In this document: piece after piece, positions 19,201 through 26,201 of the stretch | How positions within the stretch are numbered: position 1 is the first letter of the stretch | Layout: each line of letters begins with the position of its first letter | From: Planctomycetia bacterium | GTDB taxonomy: Bacteria; Planctomycetota; Phycisphaerae; Phycisphaerales; SM1A02 | Length of the DNA stretch: 64,000 nucleotides | Assembly: GCA_005776885.1 (NCBI GenBank) | Contig: SXOD01000064.1 | Location: 1 to 64,000, forward strand | Reading direction: 5' to 3' | Program-made: the position numbers and the translations under genes | The notes under the pieces: model-generated | What the model was told of the DNA's origin: nothing | Databases searched by the model: none | What the model saw: only the letters and a program-made list of their open reading frames with translations

Positions 19201-20242
19201 GTGCGGCTCGGGCTGCAACGGGGACTGCTACGTCGACCACGATGGCCCATTCTGCTCGGATCCGTACTGCTGCGAAGCCGTCTGCCAGGAAGACCCCTTC
19301 TGCTGCTCGGCGGGTTGGGACGGTTTCTGCGCGGAACTGGCCTCGGAGCGATGCACTGGCTGCGGGTCCCTCAGCCCTGAGGCTGGCTGCTTCGTGGGGC
19401 GCGATTCGCGTGGCTGCAACATCCCCGCTTGCTGCGAGGCGGTCTGCGAAGTGGACGCCTTCTGCTGCCAGACCGCCTGGGACTCGACCTGTGCCGAGCA
19501 GGCGGTGGCCTCGAGCGATTGCGTGGACGAACGACGCGAGTGTGGCGATGCCGGCCTTGGCGATCCATGCGTGGCCCATCAGGACGTCGGCAGCAACGAC
19601 GAGGATTGCTGCGAGGCCATCTGCGCGCTGGACTCCTACTGCTGCGAGACAGCCTGGGACGCGACGTGCGTCGGCCAAGCCTTGGAGAACGATGACTGCC
19701 CCTGTGCCCGCGATGCCGGAGATCCCTGTGCCGGACCCTGCTGCGAGGCACACGAGGGACCGAGTTGCGACAACGAGGACTGTGCCACCGCTGTGTGCGC
19801 CGCCGACGCCTATTGCTGCTCCACCGAGTGGGACGCGACGTGCGCCAGCTCCGCTCGTGCCCTGTGCTACGACGACAATGGCGGCGCATGCCCATTTGTC
19901 TGCGGCGTGCCCGGGTCCGGCAGTTGCTGCATCGCCCACATCTCGCCGACGTGCGACGACGCCTCGTGCTGCGAAGAGATCTGCGCCAAGGACCCGTACT
20001 GCTGCATCCAGTCTTGGGATGAGACGTGCGTGGGCTTGGCCGTCCGTGGTTGCGGCACGCTCTGTGACACGGAAGCGCTCTTCTGCGGGTCACCAATCGC
20101 CGGCGACTGCTTCGAGGCACACAGCGACCCGTACTGCGACAACAAGGGCTGCTGCTCGTTTGTCTGCTCGCTCCTCCCCGAGTGCTGCCTCGTCGCGTGG
20201 GACGAGACATGCGCGGCGGTGGCGGGCAAGATCTGCCCGTAG
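16223..20242 (+). CDS. secreted dockerin/LTD-like protein with 17 Cys-rich repeats
   Basis: 1339 residues from GTG 16223. This start gives a signal peptide (hydrophobic MAVLAMLACVALFSLP, cleavage near AMA|Q) and has a GGAG Shine-Dalgarno; ATG 16088 is an alternative that adds 45 residues. About residues 50-100 hold a dockerin type I-like pair (GDLNNDRRVDARD and SDLNRDGVVNQRD). About 112-366 resemble a lamin-tail domain, opening YFSEIRWG and closing DTPGRSN. From about 381 to the end run 17 tandem repeats of about 56 residues. Their pattern is C-x-H-xx-P-x-C-xDxx-CC-xx-[VI]C-xxDP-xCC-xxx-WD-xx-C-xxxA-xxxC. The repeat has no name I recognise. Disulfide-rich extracellular or outer-surface location is inferred; whether a cohesin partner exists is unknown. 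Confidence 0.85.
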   Translation: MTLDRTSCWLDAAAWPSRMAVLAMLACVALFSLPRLAMAQMPWVGATGTLGDLNNDRRVDARDMFILEADFASGTNPARSDLNRDGVVNQRDATDLDRAIAIAAEGIRVPQFYFSEIRWGRPNFGGLNQARFLEFGITTQPVTTQYTGVFPAGVYYLAVTKTGSGQSGNQGIIVAVEDLSGRAFGTSGAGLGRCLLLDPYYQNNAFPLALPPESESPRNYALRNLGDPNYDNPDFGVFYEDLNVVHYLVYRRPSAGAYVSPLARPDLGQDLDTVPAPGCTIDDRSGAIGSQLPPWDFILDGVTMLRSSNTAQNATFGCPYAKGNSYMVGPDGFGSAPYHSWRCEPFGLWRFHSPLAFGADTPGRSNSLCDPENYCGSEATGDCVKPHSGPFCSDSDCCNYVCSVDVACCEVSWDSDCADLALAQCTSCGGLGTGSCFDPHDNPYCDDGDCCALICATRPLCCVLDWDEDCAEAGQDQCLACGSPITGPCDLVHAYPSCEDNECCTIVCNADPACCAFSWDQSCVEYAALYCNSSECGAVSAGSCCFSKDTPGCNDASVCAIVCAKDPYCCEVRWDIFCAQLADDYVPGGCACGPLPLLPPVSLNCFTTHYSPGCGDWACCDQVCNADAFCCAVEWDSACVAVAQSLCSENFPDVCGLQLDNDPLAYSCLVVHATPGCDDGGCCDVVCSLNPWCCDPSIGWDQSCVDAAGTECESCGEALTESCYSAHGTPSCSHAECCDVVCAADPFCCEYEWDGVCVDQALSLCAEPIAQCGADGLRPCETWSTLPGCADTDCCTTICELYDPFCCETRWDAVCVQEAITFCRPPLGSGRGDCLEVHEQEGCADASCTATVCSVDPACCEDSLRWDQSCVDAAAALCLATGTCPSAGSPFSARNEPGCEDVACCNVVCEIDPTCCDEAWDASCVQTALVQCKPFPQWECPCFGSPFEIHDNPGADDESCCSVVCQVDPGCCIDGWDEGCVVLARERCCGPIGCGSGCNGDCYVDHDGPFCSDPYCCEAVCQEDPFCCSAGWDGFCAELASERCTGCGSLSPEAGCFVGRDSRGCNIPACCEAVCEVDAFCCQTAWDSTCAEQAVASSDCVDERRECGDAGLGDPCVAHQDVGSNDEDCCEAICALDSYCCETAWDATCVGQALENDDCPCARDAGDPCAGPCCEAHEGPSCDNEDCATAVCAADAYCCSTEWDATCASSARALCYDDNGGACPFVCGVPGSGSCCIAHISPTCDDASCCEEICAKDPYCCIQSWDETCVGLAVRGCGTLCDTEALFCGSPIAGDCFEAHSDPYCDNKGCCSFVCSLLPECCLVAWDETCAAVAGKICP
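17367..20239 (+). repeat. 17 coding repeats, about 168 bp each, Cys-rich
   Basis: Diverged tandem units within the surface-protein gene. Each codes a CC-xx-[VI]C-xxDP-xCC-xxxWD core, usually with 8-9 cysteines. Units 4, 9, 10, 11, 13, 14 and 15 lose or shift single conserved residues. Linkers vary from a few to about 15 residues. Divergence is high enough that the DNA repeats are not near-identical, which suggests old duplication rather than recent slippage. Confidence 0.9.
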
Positions 20243-20278
20243 GCCGGGTCGTGGAGCCTTGGGGGGGTGCGTGTCGCC

Positions 20279-20310
20279 TGCGCGTCGTTTGCGCGTCGTC
20301 TGCGCGTCGT
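20279..20310. repeat. 11-bp tandem repeat, 3 units
   Basis: TGCGCGTCGT followed by one variable base occurs three times at an exact 11-bp period in the convergent gap between the Cys-rich protein gene and purA. A degenerate further unit follows. No hairpin with a T-run is evident here. Confidence 0.8.
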
Positions 20311-20322
20311 TCGCGCCGCCGC

Positions 20323-21696
20323 TCAGCAACACGCGGCGGGCTGGCGGACCAGCGTCTGCGAACGGTCGGGCCCGATGCCAACCATCTCGATCGGAATGCC
20401 AAGGTGTTGCTCGATGCGAGCGAGGTAGGCCTGGGCGTTCCCGGGCAGCGCCGCTCGGTCGCTCGCCGGCAGGGCCGTCTCGGGCCACCCCGGAAGGGTC
20501 TCGTAGACAGGCTCGTAACCCTCCAGGCCCCGGGCGTCGGGCACGAATCGGTCGGTCATCGAGCCGTCGGGCCGACGGTAGGCGACGCAGATCTTGAGTT
20601 CGTCGAACCCCGCGAGCACATCGAACAAGGTGCACGCGATGCCAGTGGCGCCACAGAGCATGGAGGAGTATCGGACGGCGACGAGGTCCAGCCAGCCGCA
20701 CCGACGCGGGCGCCCGGTGGTCGTCCCGTACTCGCGTCCTCGTTCGCGGATCCGGTTCCCCGTGTCGTCGAGCAACTCCGTCGGGAATGGGCCACCGCCG
20801 ACCCGTGTGCTGTAAGCCTTCATGATGCCGAGCACTCGCCCGACGTTGCCACCGGGGACACCGGTTCCGGCTGGGATGCCGAGGGCCGAGCAGTTCGAGC
20901 TGGTGACGTAGGGGTAGGTCCCGTGGTCGATGTCCAGGAGCGCGGCGTTGGCTCCTTCGAAGAGCAGCGATCGGCCCGCCGCAATGGAATCGTGGAGGAA
21001 GTACACCGTGTCGGTGACATGGGGGGCAAGCCGTTGGCCGATCTCGGTGTACCGGGCCGCCATCGCATCGGGGTCCAGCGGCGCCACGGCAACCCCGAGC
21101 GCCTCCAGCTCCGCCGTGCGCAGTCGGCAGATGACGTGCATCCGCTCGCGCAGGTACGCGGGGTCCAGCAGGTCTCGCATCCTGATCGCGGTGCTTCGCC
21201 GGACCTTGTCGGAGTAGGCCGGACCGATCCCACGACGGGTGGTCCCGATCGCCAGGCTTCCGCGCTGGCCGGCGGTGACGCCCGAGAGATACTCCTCCAA
21301 GGCCGCGTCCTGGTCCTTGTGCCATGGCATCACGACGTGGGCGCGGTCGCTGATGAGCAAGTTGCGGCCGTCCACGCGAATGCCCCGGGACCGGAGCTTC
21401 TCCATCTCCTCAAGCACCTTCTCGGGATCCACGACCGTGCCGTTTCCAATGACGCACGTCTTGTCCGGGTACAGGATGCCGGAGGGGATCAGGTGGAGGG
21501 CGTACTTCTGCCCCTCGGCCACGACCGTGTGCCCGGCGTTCGCCCCGCCGTTGTACCGAACGATGACGTCGTGGCGTGCGGTGAGCACGTCCACGATCTT
21601 TCCCTTGCCCTCATCGCCCCACTGGAGGCCGACGACGGCGGTGTGGGTCGTGCGGGACGGAGATGCGTGATTGCTGCAGCAGGACTGGCCGGGCAT
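20323..21696 (-). CDS. purA: adenylosuccinate synthetase
   Basis: 457 residues; makes adenylosuccinate from IMP, aspartate and GTP in AMP synthesis. The P-loop QWGDEGKGKIVD is at about 25-36, followed by NGGANAGHT; GTTRRGIGPAY and TTTGRPRRCGW are further signature blocks. The N-terminus has about 17 extra residues before the first strand, so a shorter start is possible, but no better in-frame ATG is present. It is convergent with the Cys-rich protein gene and divergent from hemW. Confidence 0.96.
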   Translation of the reverse strand: MPGQSCCSNHASPSRTTHTAVVGLQWGDEGKGKIVDVLTARHDVIVRYNGGANAGHTVVAEGQKYALHLIPSGILYPDKTCVIGNGTVVDPEKVLEEMEKLRSRGIRVDGRNLLISDRAHVVMPWHKDQDAALEEYLSGVTAGQRGSLAIGTTRRGIGPAYSDKVRRSTAIRMRDLLDPAYLRERMHVICRLRTAELEALGVAVAPLDPDAMAARYTEIGQRLAPHVTDTVYFLHDSIAAGRSLLFEGANAALLDIDHGTYPYVTSSNCSALGIPAGTGVPGGNVGRVLGIMKAYSTRVGGGPFPTELLDDTGNRIRERGREYGTTTGRPRRCGWLDLVAVRYSSMLCGATGIACTLFDVLAGFDELKICVAYRRPDGSMTDRFVPDARGLEGYEPVYETLPGWPETALPASDRAALPGNAQAYLARIEQHLGIPIEMVGIGPDRSQTLVRQPAACC

Positions 21697-21706
21697 GAAG
21701 CGTCAA

Positions 21707-21712
21707 ATGCTA
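21707..21712 (-). promoter_or_regulatory. -10-like TAGCAT for purA
   Basis: On the minus strand TAGCAT ends 10 nt before the purA ATG. No Shine-Dalgarno is visible in between. Part of the window-wide pattern of -10 hexamers close to start codons. Confidence 0.4.
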
Positions 21713-21751
21713 GCGGCGGTGCCCACGCGACTGGCCGGAGCCTGGTGTTCG

Positions 21752-21757
21752 TAGGCT
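21752..21757 (+). promoter_or_regulatory. -10-like TAGGCT for hemW
   Basis: TAGGCT ends 10 nt before the GTG start at 21768. It lies in the 71-nt divergent gap shared with purA. Confidence 0.4.
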
Positions 21758-21767
21758 CCCCCTTCAC

Positions 21768-23006
21768 GTGGACCAAGGAAACCCAGCATCGCTCAGCCTC
21801 CAACAACACTCCGGGGGGGTGCCGGCACTTGCCGCGGTCGCCCCGCCTCCAGGCGCCGAGTCGATCCAAGGGCTCTACGTCCACGTACCGTTTTGCCGGC
21901 ACAAGTGCCACTACTGCGACTTCTACAGCTTCGTGGACCGCGATTCACGGCAACCGGCGTACGTGGACGCACTCCAACGGGATGTCGAGGCCTCGCGACC
22001 TTGGCTCACGAGCCAACTCTCCACGATCTTCGTCGGCGGTGGGACGCCGACGCTGCTGGGGCCGGCGGAACTGGCCCGCGCGCTGGCCTCGATCGCCTCG
22101 CTGCCTCGGGAGGCCACGGTTGAGTGGACCGTGGAGGCGAATCCCGAGACGGTCGACGCGGAGAAGGCTGCCGTCATGGCGAATGCGGGGGTGAACCGGG
22201 TCTCGGTGGGGGCCCAATCGTTTCATGAGCCCAGCTTGGTCATGCTTGAGCGGCACCACGACCCCGCCAGCGTCGGCCGCGCCGTCCGCACGCTTCGGGC
22301 GGCTGGCTTGTCTGACATCAACCTGGACCTCATCTTCGGCGTGCCAGGCAGCTCGCTCGGCTCGTGGAGGGAGGACCTCGCGCGCGTGATCGAGCTGGAG
22401 CCGACGCACATTTCGTGCTATGCCCTGACCTACGAACCCGGGACGCCGCTGGAGTCCCGACTCCGGCAGGGGCGGATCGTGCGGATGGATGAGGATCGAG
22501 AACTGGACATGCTGCAGTCCGCGATCGAGACGCTTGCGGAAGCTGGATACGAGCACTACGAGATCTCCAACTGGGCCAGGCGGGGCCATCGATGTCGGCA
22601 CAACGAGCTCTACTGGCAGATGGGTTCGTGGTGGGCGATCGGGCCGAGCGCCACCGCGCAGGTCGGCCGGACGCGGTGGAAGGTCGTGCCGCGGTTGGGG
22701 GACTGGCTCAGTGGACCGCCCCTGGGGACCGTCGTGGATGTGGAACGGCCTGATGGCGACACCTGGGCGGGGGAGTCGTTCATGATGGGATTGCGGCTCA
22801 TCGATGGGTTGCCTGCCGGGCGAGTGGAGGCGCTCCTTGCCTTGGGCCAGGAGGGTGGGAGGCGGCGAGCGGCGCTGGCAGGGAGCATCGCCAAGGGCTG
22901 GCTGGAATGGAACGGCGGCGCCCTGCGATTCACCGGCCGGGGGCTTCCCCTGGCCAACGAAGTCATCGCTGAACTCTTGCCCGCCAACCCACGAATCAGT
23001 CCATGA
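21768..23006 (+). CDS. hemW: HemW-like radical SAM protein
   Basis: 412 residues. The radical-SAM cluster CRHKCHYCDFYS places C43, C47 and C50 as the 4Fe-4S ligands; GGGTPTLL and the NPETVDAEK strand follow. The spacing and the C-terminal HemN_C-like region match HemW (haem chaperone) rather than true HemN coproporphyrinogen dehydrogenase. The latter normally has a CxxxCxxCxC motif, and Phe occupies the last position here. GTG 21768 was chosen because a -10 element lies just upstream. Confidence 0.88.
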   Translation: MDQGNPASLSLQQHSGGVPALAAVAPPPGAESIQGLYVHVPFCRHKCHYCDFYSFVDRDSRQPAYVDALQRDVEASRPWLTSQLSTIFVGGGTPTLLGPAELARALASIASLPREATVEWTVEANPETVDAEKAAVMANAGVNRVSVGAQSFHEPSLVMLERHHDPASVGRAVRTLRAAGLSDINLDLIFGVPGSSLGSWREDLARVIELEPTHISCYALTYEPGTPLESRLRQGRIVRMDEDRELDMLQSAIETLAEAGYEHYEISNWARRGHRCRHNELYWQMGSWWAIGPSATAQVGRTRWKVVPRLGDWLSGPPLGTVVDVERPDGDTWAGESFMMGLRLIDGLPAGRVEALLALGQEGGRRRAALAGSIAKGWLEWNGGALRFTGRGLPLANEVIAELLPANPRISP

Positions 23007-23081
23007 CGTCCGCATCCCGGCCCCGGAGACCTGGGCCTCAATTGGGTGGTCGATCTGCCTGACGTGCCGATAAGCATTCCC

Positions 23082-24008
23082 ATGCCAGCCCTTGGATCGA
23101 TCCTCCGACTCCTCCGCCCGGGCGATTGGACCAAGAACGTGTTCGTGGTGATCCCGGTCGTCTTCTGGGCGGCGAGCCGTGGCCAGGACGTCAGCCACGA
23201 GGAACTTCACCGCGCCCTGCTGGGAACGGCCCTTGCCTTCGTGGCCTTTTGTGCGGCCAGCAGCGGGTGGTACTGCATCAACGACGCGCTGGACGCGGGA
23301 CACGACCGATTGCACCCCAAGAAGCGACTTCGGCCGGTTGCCTCGGGAGACGTGTCGAGCACGTTCGCGGCTGGCCTTGGCCTCACGTTGGTGGCGACCG
23401 GGCTCCTCGTGGCCTCGATGGCCTCGCGCGGCGCACTGATCGTGATGGCCGCCTACATCGGGCTCCAGGTGCTCTACAACCTGCGTCTCAAGCGAACGAC
23501 CTACGTGGATGTCGCGGCCATTGCGACGGGCTTCTGCCTCCGGGCCGTCGATGGGGCGGCCGCCGCAGGGATCGATGTTTCGGCGTGGCTCCTCCTGTGC
23601 ACGTTTTTCCTCACGCTCTACCTCGGCTTGGTCAAGCGCATGTGCGACCTGTCTGCGGGCGCGGGCTGGACGCAGCGAGCCGGCTATGGCGACCATCGTG
23701 AACTGGATTGGCTGCTGGGCATCTCGGCGTGCCTGACGGTTGTCCTGTACCTCGGGTACACGATGAGCGAGCACGCGGATCGACTGTATGGTTCCCGCGC
23801 GCTTGGGCTGGCACTGCTTTCGCCGTTCGTGCTCCTGGCGTTGCATCGATTCCACCGGCGCGCGCTCCTGGGCCTGAGCGATTCTCCGCTGGCCGCGCTC
23901 CGGGAGGACGCGTGGATCCGGGTGGCCATCGGCGGATGGGCGATCGGTGCCGGCGCCGTGCTGTTCTGGCCGCCGCTCGCGCCTATCCTCCAACGGCTGC
24001 ACCTATGA
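23082..24008 (+). CDS. UbiA-family prenyltransferase (polyprenyl-P phosphoribosyltransferase-like)
   Basis: 308 residues, polytopic membrane protein of the UbiA superfamily. The NDxxDxxxD motif is at 67-75, followed by HPKKRLRPVASGDVS. LRLLRPGDWTKNVFV at the start and YNLRLKRTTYVDV match the decaprenyl-phosphate phosphoribosyltransferase group, which transfers phosphoribose to a lipid carrier. ATG 23082 is preferred because it places the RLLRPGDWTKN block at the usual distance from the N-terminus; GTG 23046 would add 12 residues. The next gene is coupled (ATGA) and codes a GT-C glycosyltransferase-like protein, consistent with a lipid-linked sugar pathway. Confidence 0.82.
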   Translation: MPALGSILRLLRPGDWTKNVFVVIPVVFWAASRGQDVSHEELHRALLGTALAFVAFCAASSGWYCINDALDAGHDRLHPKKRLRPVASGDVSSTFAAGLGLTLVATGLLVASMASRGALIVMAAYIGLQVLYNLRLKRTTYVDVAAIATGFCLRAVDGAAAAGIDVSAWLLLCTFFLTLYLGLVKRMCDLSAGAGWTQRAGYGDHRELDWLLGISACLTVVLYLGYTMSEHADRLYGSRALGLALLSPFVLLALHRFHRRALLGLSDSPLAALREDAWIRVAIGGWAIGAGAVLFWPPLAPILQRLHL

Positions 24009-25627
24009 CCGACACACGAGGTGGCCTGCGCCGCCGAAACTTCTGGGCGCTCCTCGCGCTGCTTGCGGCGCACGCCCTCCCGGTCCTGTTTCTCATGTCC
24101 CGGCCAGACGCGGGAAGCGAATCGTGGGACCAGAACTACCACCACGCCGTGCTCGTGAGCCGATTCGCGCAGACGCTTGATGCGCCCGACCTGTCCGACT
24201 ACCCGTCGGCCACGAGCCCGGGGTACCACCTTGTGTTGGGAGCCATGGTGCGAGCCGGATTGGTCTCGATGGAGGACATGCGGGCCCTGTATCCATGGAC
24301 GGCTCGATCCGTCGAACAGGACGAGGTGATCCGGCGAAGCCGACTCGCACAAGGGATGAGTCAGTTCCGCCAGTCCGGCCAGGACACGATCTTGTCCGAG
24401 CTCGAGCGCGACGGGACGGGAGGAGCAGACCTTGCTGCGGTGCGCCGGGTCGCTTCGGGGGACGCCACGGACGCGGAACGGGCAGAACTGGTGGCGGCTT
24501 ACGGCCCGGAAGGCGAGGCCTTCACGGCACATGCCATGGGTGACGCGGCGAACGAAGCAACGGCGGCCAGCCGATTCCGGAACGTGCTCTTGCCGCTGCG
24601 ATTGGTGCAGCTGGGGGCGTCGCTCGCCGCACTGGCGATCGTCTGGCTCGTCGCGACCAGGCTGGGGCTCTCGTCATGGACGGCCATGGCGGTCACGCTG
24701 ACGGCGGCCTGGAATCCGTACGTGCTTGCGGGTGGCGCGTGGATCACCACTGACTGCATCGCCATGCTCTGCGCCTCGATCGTGCTGCTCGACGTGGTCT
24801 CCAACGCGCAGGCCGTCCGCCCGCCGGGCTGGCTCGCGGCCTTCGGGATGATCGGTGCGGTGTTGGTGCGCCAAAGCTTTCTCTGGGTGGAGGGGGCGGT
24901 GATCGTGGCGGCGTTCCTGCCGCTCGTGATGGGTGATCGATTCACGTGGCGACGCGCGTGTCCCTCCATCGTGGCGATCGTGGTCCCCATCGCCCTGGTG
25001 GCATGTTTCGTGCTCCTTTGGGGTGGATTGGTGCCGCCGGCCTACAGGCCGCGCCATGGCGAGTCCTTCAACCCGACGGCTGCCCTCGTCTTCTTCTCGG
25101 TGATCGCACTCTGGGGGGGAAGCCTCGCGTACCAACTGCGCGGCGACCGGCTGACCGCCGTGGCCGGCGTGGCATTGCTCGCCTTTGCGCTGGCCTGGAT
25201 CCCGCACTCTGGCTTCAGCAGCGACATCACCGCCGGCCGATTCGGCGGTGCGATCTGGCGGTTGGCCCAGTTGGGACCGGCCATTGGCGACAGGAGCCTG
25301 GTGATGGTGGCGGGGGCGTCGCTGGGCGTGGCGGCGTGCGCGCTCTATGGGCGGAGCATGCGCGGACGGGGGCATGGACGGGAGATGCTGGTGCTGGGTG
25401 GCGCGATTGGCCTCCTCATGGCCTCGCTCATGGTGAACCCGAAGTCATGGGAGCGGTACGCCGACGTCCCCATCGTCTTCATGCTCCCGATCATCGCTGC
25501 GGCCGCCGTCCGGGGAAGCACGACGAATCTGGATCGGCGCGTCGCCATCTCCAGCGTCCTCCCGGCCGCCGTCGCGCTGGTCCTCAGCGTTTTCAGCCTT
25601 CTCCTCCCGGCGATGCGGCAGCCCTGA
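24005..25627 (+). CDS. GT-C membrane glycosyltransferase, ALG10-like
   Basis: 540 residues with about 11-12 hydrophobic segments. The first periplasmic loop has SWDQNYHHAVLVSRF and YPSATSPGYHL, which resemble the acidic/His pocket and 'TTPPGLY' block of DIE2/ALG10 glucosyltransferases. VLVRQSFLWVE and RHGESFNPTA also fit that family. An approximately 100-residue charged insert follows the first loop. ATG 24005 overlaps the prenyltransferase stop, so the two are co-translated. The sugar donor is probably lipid-linked. The specific ALG10 relation is my reading of short motifs and needs profile comparison. Confidence 0.55.
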   Translation: MTDTRGGLRRRNFWALLALLAAHALPVLFLMSRPDAGSESWDQNYHHAVLVSRFAQTLDAPDLSDYPSATSPGYHLVLGAMVRAGLVSMEDMRALYPWTARSVEQDEVIRRSRLAQGMSQFRQSGQDTILSELERDGTGGADLAAVRRVASGDATDAERAELVAAYGPEGEAFTAHAMGDAANEATAASRFRNVLLPLRLVQLGASLAALAIVWLVATRLGLSSWTAMAVTLTAAWNPYVLAGGAWITTDCIAMLCASIVLLDVVSNAQAVRPPGWLAAFGMIGAVLVRQSFLWVEGAVIVAAFLPLVMGDRFTWRRACPSIVAIVVPIALVACFVLLWGGLVPPAYRPRHGESFNPTAALVFFSVIALWGGSLAYQLRGDRLTAVAGVALLAFALAWIPHSGFSSDITAGRFGGAIWRLAQLGPAIGDRSLVMVAGASLGVAACALYGRSMRGRGHGREMLVLGGAIGLLMASLMVNPKSWERYADVPIVFMLPIIAAAAVRGSTTNLDRRVAISSVLPAAVALVLSVFSLLLPAMRQP

Positions 25628-25651
25628 GCGGTCCCGCGGAGAATCGTATGG

Positions 25652-26158
25652 TCAGCCTGGGATGATGATGCTGGGCTTGGCGGGCGCGGTCGATCCTGCC
25701 GCTGGTGAGCCAGTCATCGCGGCCGGCGAAGGCATCCCGCCCATCGCTCCGGCGCCTCCGGCCTGGGCTTGCTGCTGCGCAACGACCTGGAGGAGCTGCA
25801 CGAATCGACTGCGGAGTTCCGTCAGCACCTGCCTCAATTCGGCCGATTCGTCCTCGGCGAGGTTTCCCTTGGTTTTCTCCTCGAGGACGCCGAGCAGGTC
25901 GATGGCAAACTTGGCTCCCTCGAAGTCGACGACCACGCGCCCCGAATCCCGATCGCCGTACATGCCCAACCCAGCCAGTGCCTGCGTGGCGATCATCCCG
26001 ACGAGCGATCGCATGTCCGCCGGGGGAAGTGCCCCGTGGCCGCCCTCTGCCTCGTGGGCGGCCTTCGATTGTTCGGCCTTCGCCAACCGGTCCCGCTCGG
26101 CCTCCGCCTGTGCCTTCCAGTCGCTGTCGATGTGGAGTTGCGGGGCTTCGTTGGTCAT
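25652..26158 (-). CDS. DUF1844-family protein
   Basis: 168 residues. The central segment, from RSLVGMIATQALAGLGMYGD to FAIDLLGVLEEKTKGNL, matches the small conserved DUF1844 family, whose function is unknown. The N-terminal third is charged and probably helical. The C-terminal tail is low-complexity, rich in Gln, Ala, Gly, Met and Pro. ATG 26158 follows a TATACT hexamer by exactly 6 nt, suggesting a leaderless mRNA. It is divergent from the SurA-like lipoprotein gene. Confidence 0.72.
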   Translation of the reverse strand: MTNEAPQLHIDSDWKAQAEAERDRLAKAEQSKAAHEAEGGHGALPPADMRSLVGMIATQALAGLGMYGDRDSGRVVVDFEGAKFAIDLLGVLEEKTKGNLAEDESAELRQVLTELRSRFVQLLQVVAQQQAQAGGAGAMGGMPSPAAMTGSPAAGSTAPAKPSIIIPG

Positions 26159-26164
26159 GTCCCA

Positions 26165-26170
26165 AGTATA
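26165..26170 (-). promoter_or_regulatory. -10 TATACT, DUF1844 gene
   Basis: Near-consensus TATACT on the minus strand with 6 nt between it and the ATG at 26158, leaving no room for a 5' UTR. Confidence 0.6.
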
Positions 26171-26187
26171 GAGATCGCGCCCACCGT

Positions 26188-26193
26188 TACACT
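26188..26193 (+). promoter_or_regulatory. -10 TACACT, SurA-like gene
   Basis: TACACT ends 8 nt before ATG 26202. The 43-nt divergent gap holds this and the opposite-strand TATACT only 17 nt apart. Confidence 0.55.
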
Positions 26194-26201
26194 CCCTGCG
26201 C

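Noticed and set aside
17367-20239. Possible CRISPR-like array in the repeats
   Set aside because: The units are diverged coding repeats in one frame with no identical direct repeats or spacer pattern.
18315-20597. 760-residue frame within and beyond the Cys-rich repeat gene
   Set aside because: It is an out-of-frame reading of the repeats, rich in Ala, Arg and Thr, and crosses the end of purA. The in-frame product has the ordered Cys pattern.
23046-23081. GTG 23046 as start of the UbiA-family gene
   Set aside because: It adds 12 residues without family similarity; ATG 23082 places the RLLRPGDWTKN opening normally.
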